Shown here piece by piece: positions 61,452 through 64,000 of a stretch of DNA of 64,000 nucleotides. Location: contig JAFAGC010000087.1 of assembly GCA_023423065.1 (NCBI GenBank), forward strand, positions 1 through 64,000, given 5' to 3'. A model generated the notes under the pieces. The model saw nothing but the letters and a program-made list of their open reading frames with translations, was not told where the DNA came from and ran no database searches. The stretch's first letter is position 1, and each line of letters opens with the position of its first letter. This DNA comes from Pseudomonadota bacterium (GTDB lineage: Bacteria; Pseudomonadota; Gammaproteobacteria; Steroidobacterales; Steroidobacteraceae). Both the position numbers and the translations under genes were made by a program.

Positions 61452-62513
61452 ATGAGCAAGAAGATGCGCGCCGCGGTGGTACGGAAGTTCGGTATGCCGC
61501 CCGAGATCGAGGAGATTCCCGTTCCCGAACCGGGACCGGGTGAGGTGCTGGTCAGGATCGTCGCGAGCGGCGTGTGCCACACGGACCTGCATGCCGCCGA
61601 TGGCGACTGGCCGGTGAAGCCGACGCTGCCGTTCGTACCGGGCCACGAGGGCGTGGGATACGTCGCCGCGCTCGGCAACGGAGTGCGCAACGTCAAGGAA
61701 GGCGACGCGGTCGGAATCGCCTGGCTGCACGATGCCTGCGGCCGCTGCGAACATTGCACGGGTGGCTGGGAAACGCTGTGCGAGCATCAGCACAACACCG
61801 GCTACAACGTGAATGGCTGCTTCGCCGAATACGCCATCGGCCGCGCCGATTTCGTCGCGCCGATCCCGGCGAACGGCGATTTCGCGCAGCTCGCGCCGAT
61901 CCTGTGCGCCGGCGTGACTACCTACAAGGGAATCAAGGAGACCGAGGCGAAACCGGGCGAATGGCTCGCGGTTTCCGGCGTGGGCGGATTGGGACACCTG
62001 GCTATCCAGTACGCCAAGGTCATGGGACTGCGCGTGGTCGCGCTGGACCTGTCGCAGGGCAAACTCGCGCTGGCGCGCATGGTCGGCGCGGACCTGACGG
62101 TCGACGCGGGCGACCCGGATGCCGCGGCCAAGGTCGTCCGGGCGACGGGTGGCGGCGCGCATGGCGTGCTCATCACGGCGCCGTCGCTCGGCGCGTTCAA
62201 CCAGGGCATCGCGCTTGCCCGCCGGCGTGGAACGATTTCGCTGGTTGGCCTGCCGCCCGGGGTGTTCCCGACGCCGGTCTTCGACGTCGTCCTGAAGCGA
62301 CTGACCATTCGCGGCTCGATCGTCGGCACGCGCAAGGACCTGGACGAAGCCATCGCCTTCGCCGTGGAGCGGCGCGTCATCGCACAGGTCCACGAACGGC
62401 CGCTCGATCACATCAATCAGGTATTCGACGGCTTGCGCGACGGGTCGATCGAAGGGCGCTGCGTGCTGCAGATCGGCGGCGCACAGGCCCAGCGCACGCG
62501 CGACGCGGCGTGA
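61452..62513 (+). CDS. adhP: Zinc-dependent alcohol dehydrogenase, AdhP type
   Basis: A 353-residue medium-chain alcohol dehydrogenase. Catalytic zinc: GVCHTDLHAADGDW and GHEGVG; structural zinc: CGRCEHCTGGWETLC; NAD-binding: SGVGGLGHLAIQYAK. It matches ethanol-active AdhP/AdhA enzymes, so ethanol oxidation or, under low oxygen, acetaldehyde reduction is likely. AAGGAG precedes ATG 61452. It is co-transcribed with the stress protein and convergent with the second di-haem cytochrome gene. Confidence 0.92.
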   Translation: MSKKMRAAVVRKFGMPPEIEEIPVPEPGPGEVLVRIVASGVCHTDLHAADGDWPVKPTLPFVPGHEGVGYVAALGNGVRNVKEGDAVGIAWLHDACGRCEHCTGGWETLCEHQHNTGYNVNGCFAEYAIGRADFVAPIPANGDFAQLAPILCAGVTTYKGIKETEAKPGEWLAVSGVGGLGHLAIQYAKVMGLRVVALDLSQGKLALARMVGADLTVDAGDPDAAAKVVRATGGGAHGVLITAPSLGAFNQGIALARRRGTISLVGLPPGVFPTPVFDVVLKRLTIRGSIVGTRKDLDEAIAFAVERRVIAQVHERPLDHINQVFDGLRDGSIEGRCVLQIGGAQAQRTRDAA

Positions 62514-62523
62514 AGACCGCCTG

Positions 62524-63177
62524 CTAGTTGGCGTCGGGATCCCAGCCGATCCGCGACAGGAAATCCGCGAGCGCGCGGACCTGCTGGAAGTCCAGCGGCT
62601 CGATCTTGTTGACGTGCACCTTGTCGAGCGTGGGCCGGCGGCCGTCCACCGCGTCGTACATCTGGCGCAGTAGATAGTCGTAGTGCTGGCCCGCGAGCCG
62701 CGGGATTGCCTTGGCCGCGTCGCCGCTGCCATCGGGGCGGTGGCAGGACGCGCAACGCTGGCCATACAGGATCGCACCGTCGGTCGCGTACGTGCCCTCG
62801 CCGATGCCGCGCGAACCGCCTCTCTCGAGGCTGGTGACGTAGGCGGCGAGGTCGGCGATGTCCTGCGGGCCTTCGAGGGTGTGCTGGTTCGCGATCTGTT
62901 CCATGCGGAAGTCCCAGCGCTTGCCGTAGCGGAAGTCGACGATCTGCTTGAGCAGCACCGAGTAATGCTGCCCGGCGATGCGCGGCACGTTGCCGTTTGC
63001 CTGGCCGTTGCCGTCGGCGCCGTGACAGGAGATGCAGGCGCGGTAGAGCTCGGCGCCATGTTCGGGATCCGGCGCCGCCTGCTTCGCGAGATCCAGGTCC
63101 CGTCGCGCTTCGTTGGCGGCCAACGCGAACGACGGAACCACCAGGGCGAACACGAAAACCGCGATTGTCACGCGCAT
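62524..63177 (-). CDS. Di-haem cytochrome c, c4 type (second copy)
   Basis: A 217-residue periplasmic cytochrome with a signal peptide (cleavage near ALA, residue 21). Haem motifs CISCHG (about residue 50) and CASCHRP (about 143), each followed by IAGQHY or LAGQHY and an axial Met candidate (FRMEQI, LRQMYD). It is a paralogue of the protein at 47723, with the same domain order and length. Likely electron carrier to cbb3 oxidase or NirK. Divergent from hsp20. Confidence 0.87.
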   Translation of the reverse strand: MRVTIAVFVFALVVPSFALAANEARRDLDLAKQAAPDPEHGAELYRACISCHGADGNGQANGNVPRIAGQHYSVLLKQIVDFRYGKRWDFRMEQIANQHTLEGPQDIADLAAYVTSLERGGSRGIGEGTYATDGAILYGQRCASCHRPDGSGDAAKAIPRLAGQHYDYLLRQMYDAVDGRRPTLDKVHVNKIEPLDFQQVRALADFLSRIGWDPDAN

Positions 63178-63227
63178 GCCGAATCCTCCATCGGACGATT
63201 CTCCACCTCTCGTGAGGGGCCTGCCAA

Positions 63228-63271
63228 TACGCAATAGACCGCATCCGATTACGCGCGGCCGCGAATCGCGC
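63228..63271. promoter_or_regulatory. Shared motifs between the cytochrome and hsp20 genes
   Basis: TACGCAATAGACCGCAT (63228-63244) resembles the sequence at 3949, and 63250-63271 is identical over 22 bases to 48462-48483. The two lie midway between the divergent cytochrome c4 and Hsp20 start codons (51 and 54 bases away). Confidence 0.5.
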
Positions 63272-63324
63272 TATATGCGGCGATGGGACTACATTCTCGG
63301 CGCCATCAACAGGAGGAGCAAGCC

Positions 63325-63762
63325 ATGAGTCTTATCCGTTGGGAACCTTTCGCGGGAGTCGACGACCTGTTTGCGCGCATGCCCGGCATGCTGGGCTGGC
63401 CACGCGCGTTCGAAGTCGCCGGCGGCCGCAGCGCCTTTACGCCCGCCATCGACATCAGCGAGACCGACACCGAGTACCTGATCCGCGCCGAACTTCCCGC
63501 GATGAAGAAGGAGGAAGTGAACATCACCGTCGACGAACGGATGCTGACGGTCTCCGGCGAGCGCAAGCAGCGCTTCGAGGACAAGAAGGAGAAATCGCAC
63601 CGCGTCGAGACCGTCTACGGCAGTTTCTCGCGCAGCTTTTCGTTGCCGGACAACGCGGACGTGAATTCGATTCGCGCGGAGTCGAGCGACGGCGTCATCA
63701 CCATCCACGTCGGGAAGACGAAGGCCGAAGCACGCAAACCAACGCAGATAAAGGTGCAGTGA
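63325..63762 (+). CDS. hsp20: Small heat-shock protein, Hsp20/alpha-crystallin family
   Basis: A 145-residue ATP-independent chaperone. The N-terminal arm has SLIRWEPFAGVDDLF; the alpha-crystallin domain (about 45-135) shows DISETDTEYLIRAELPAMKK in standard position, the VSGERKQ strand, YGSFSRSFSLPDN and the DGVITIHVGK end. A strong AGGAGG site precedes ATG 63325. It holds unfolding proteins in large oligomers under stress. A stress protein gene follows one base after its stop, so the two are one unit. Confidence 0.93.
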   Translation: MSLIRWEPFAGVDDLFARMPGMLGWPRAFEVAGGRSAFTPAIDISETDTEYLIRAELPAMKKEEVNITVDERMLTVSGERKQRFEDKKEKSHRVETVYGSFSRSFSLPDNADVNSIRAESSDGVITIHVGKTKAEARKPTQIKVQ

Positions 63763-63763
63763 C

Positions 63764-64000
63764 ATGAAACCCGTGCGGCGGATCCTGTTCGCGGTCAAGG
63801 ACCCCGCGGCGCAGCGCGAAAGCGCGGCGCTGCAGGGCATCACGCTGGCCAAGGCGCTCGGCGCGCAGATCGAATTCTTCCATTCGATCTCGACGCCGGT
63901 GTTCCTCGACCTGCAGCCACTCACGAACGTTTCGCTCGACGACCTCAAGCGCGAGGCGCTCGCGGCACGACGCGAGGGGCTCGAGGAGCTGGTCTCGCTC
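63764..64000 (+). CDS. Universal stress protein, cut by the window end
   Basis: The first 79 codons of a Usp-domain protein: MKPVRRILFAVKDPAAQ, then ITLAKALGAQIEFFHSIS, close in form to the start of the copies at 60415 and 25146 and therefore probably a tandem protein of about 300 residues. It is translationally close to hsp20. The nucleotide-binding signature would lie beyond the window. Confidence 0.85.
   Translation, partial: MKPVRRILFAVKDPAAQRESAALQGITLAKALGAQIEFFHSISTPVFLDLQPLTNVSLDDLKREALAARREGLEELVSL

Overview
The window is GC-rich, densely packed bacterial DNA with no rRNA, tRNA, CRISPR or intact insertion sequence that I can see. The gene content (UrcA protein, FixL/FixJ, an FNR-type regulator, a nine-gene cbb3 oxidase operon, NirK, quinol-type nitric oxide reductase, NnrS, sulfide:quinone reductase) points to a proteobacterium living at low oxygen and respiring nitrogen oxides. 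A gammaproteobacterium of the Steroidobacter/Xanthomonas neighbourhood is my best guess; that assignment is inference.

Layout. 1-8.3 kb: AraC regulator between inverted repeats, UrcA protein, flavin-type oxidoreductase, lipoprotein, zinc alcohol dehydrogenase and a MacB-like ABC exporter with its adaptor. 8.3-15 kb: nnrS, hemN, an FNR-like regulator, a 514-bp element with 44-bp inverted ends, norZ and a SirB2-type protein. 15-22 kb: P-type calcium-type ATPase, phosphoketolase, and a convergent gene fusing acetate kinase to a PduL phosphotransacylase. 22-26 kb: nirK (with cytochrome domain), nirV, SCO protein, universal stress protein. 26-34 kb, minus strand: ccoNOQP, a two-helix protein, ccoGHIS. 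34-40 kb: quinone reductase, hybrid histidine kinase, stress protein, DksA-like protein, fixLJ. 40-47 kb: CarS-like protein, DUF2892 protein, RND pump, sulfide:quinone reductase, OsmC. 47-64 kb: divergent operons carrying two di-heme cytochromes, GroEL (frameshifted), Hsp20, PRPP synthase, kinase-like proteins, phosphoribosyltransferase, CBS protein, PEP synthase, L,D-transpeptidase, stress proteins and an alcohol dehydrogenase.

How it works together. The sensors (FixL with a conserved haem pocket, FNR with four cysteines) and their likely targets are in one block. Three FNR/DNR-type boxes precede nnrS, norZ and nirK. A second motif, close to TACGYAGnnnTRCGGATG, recurs in the intergenic regions of the oxidase operon, the kinases, the stress protein/dehydrogenase operons and others; I propose it as the site of the FixJ-like regulator. 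The gene set (tandem stress proteins, Hsp20, CBS protein, phosphoribosyltransferase, calcium-type ATPase, haem sensor kinase with LuxR-type regulator) parallels the mycobacterial DosR dormancy regulon. Phosphoketolase plus the AckA-PduL fusion would supply acetyl phosphate, ATP or acetyl-CoA under the same conditions.

A second theme is short palindromic repeats with GGGGACA or GTGCCWGGCAC cores. They are fused into coding sequences: they supply the C-termini of norZ, ccoS and the araC gene and an N-terminal duplication in ccoH.
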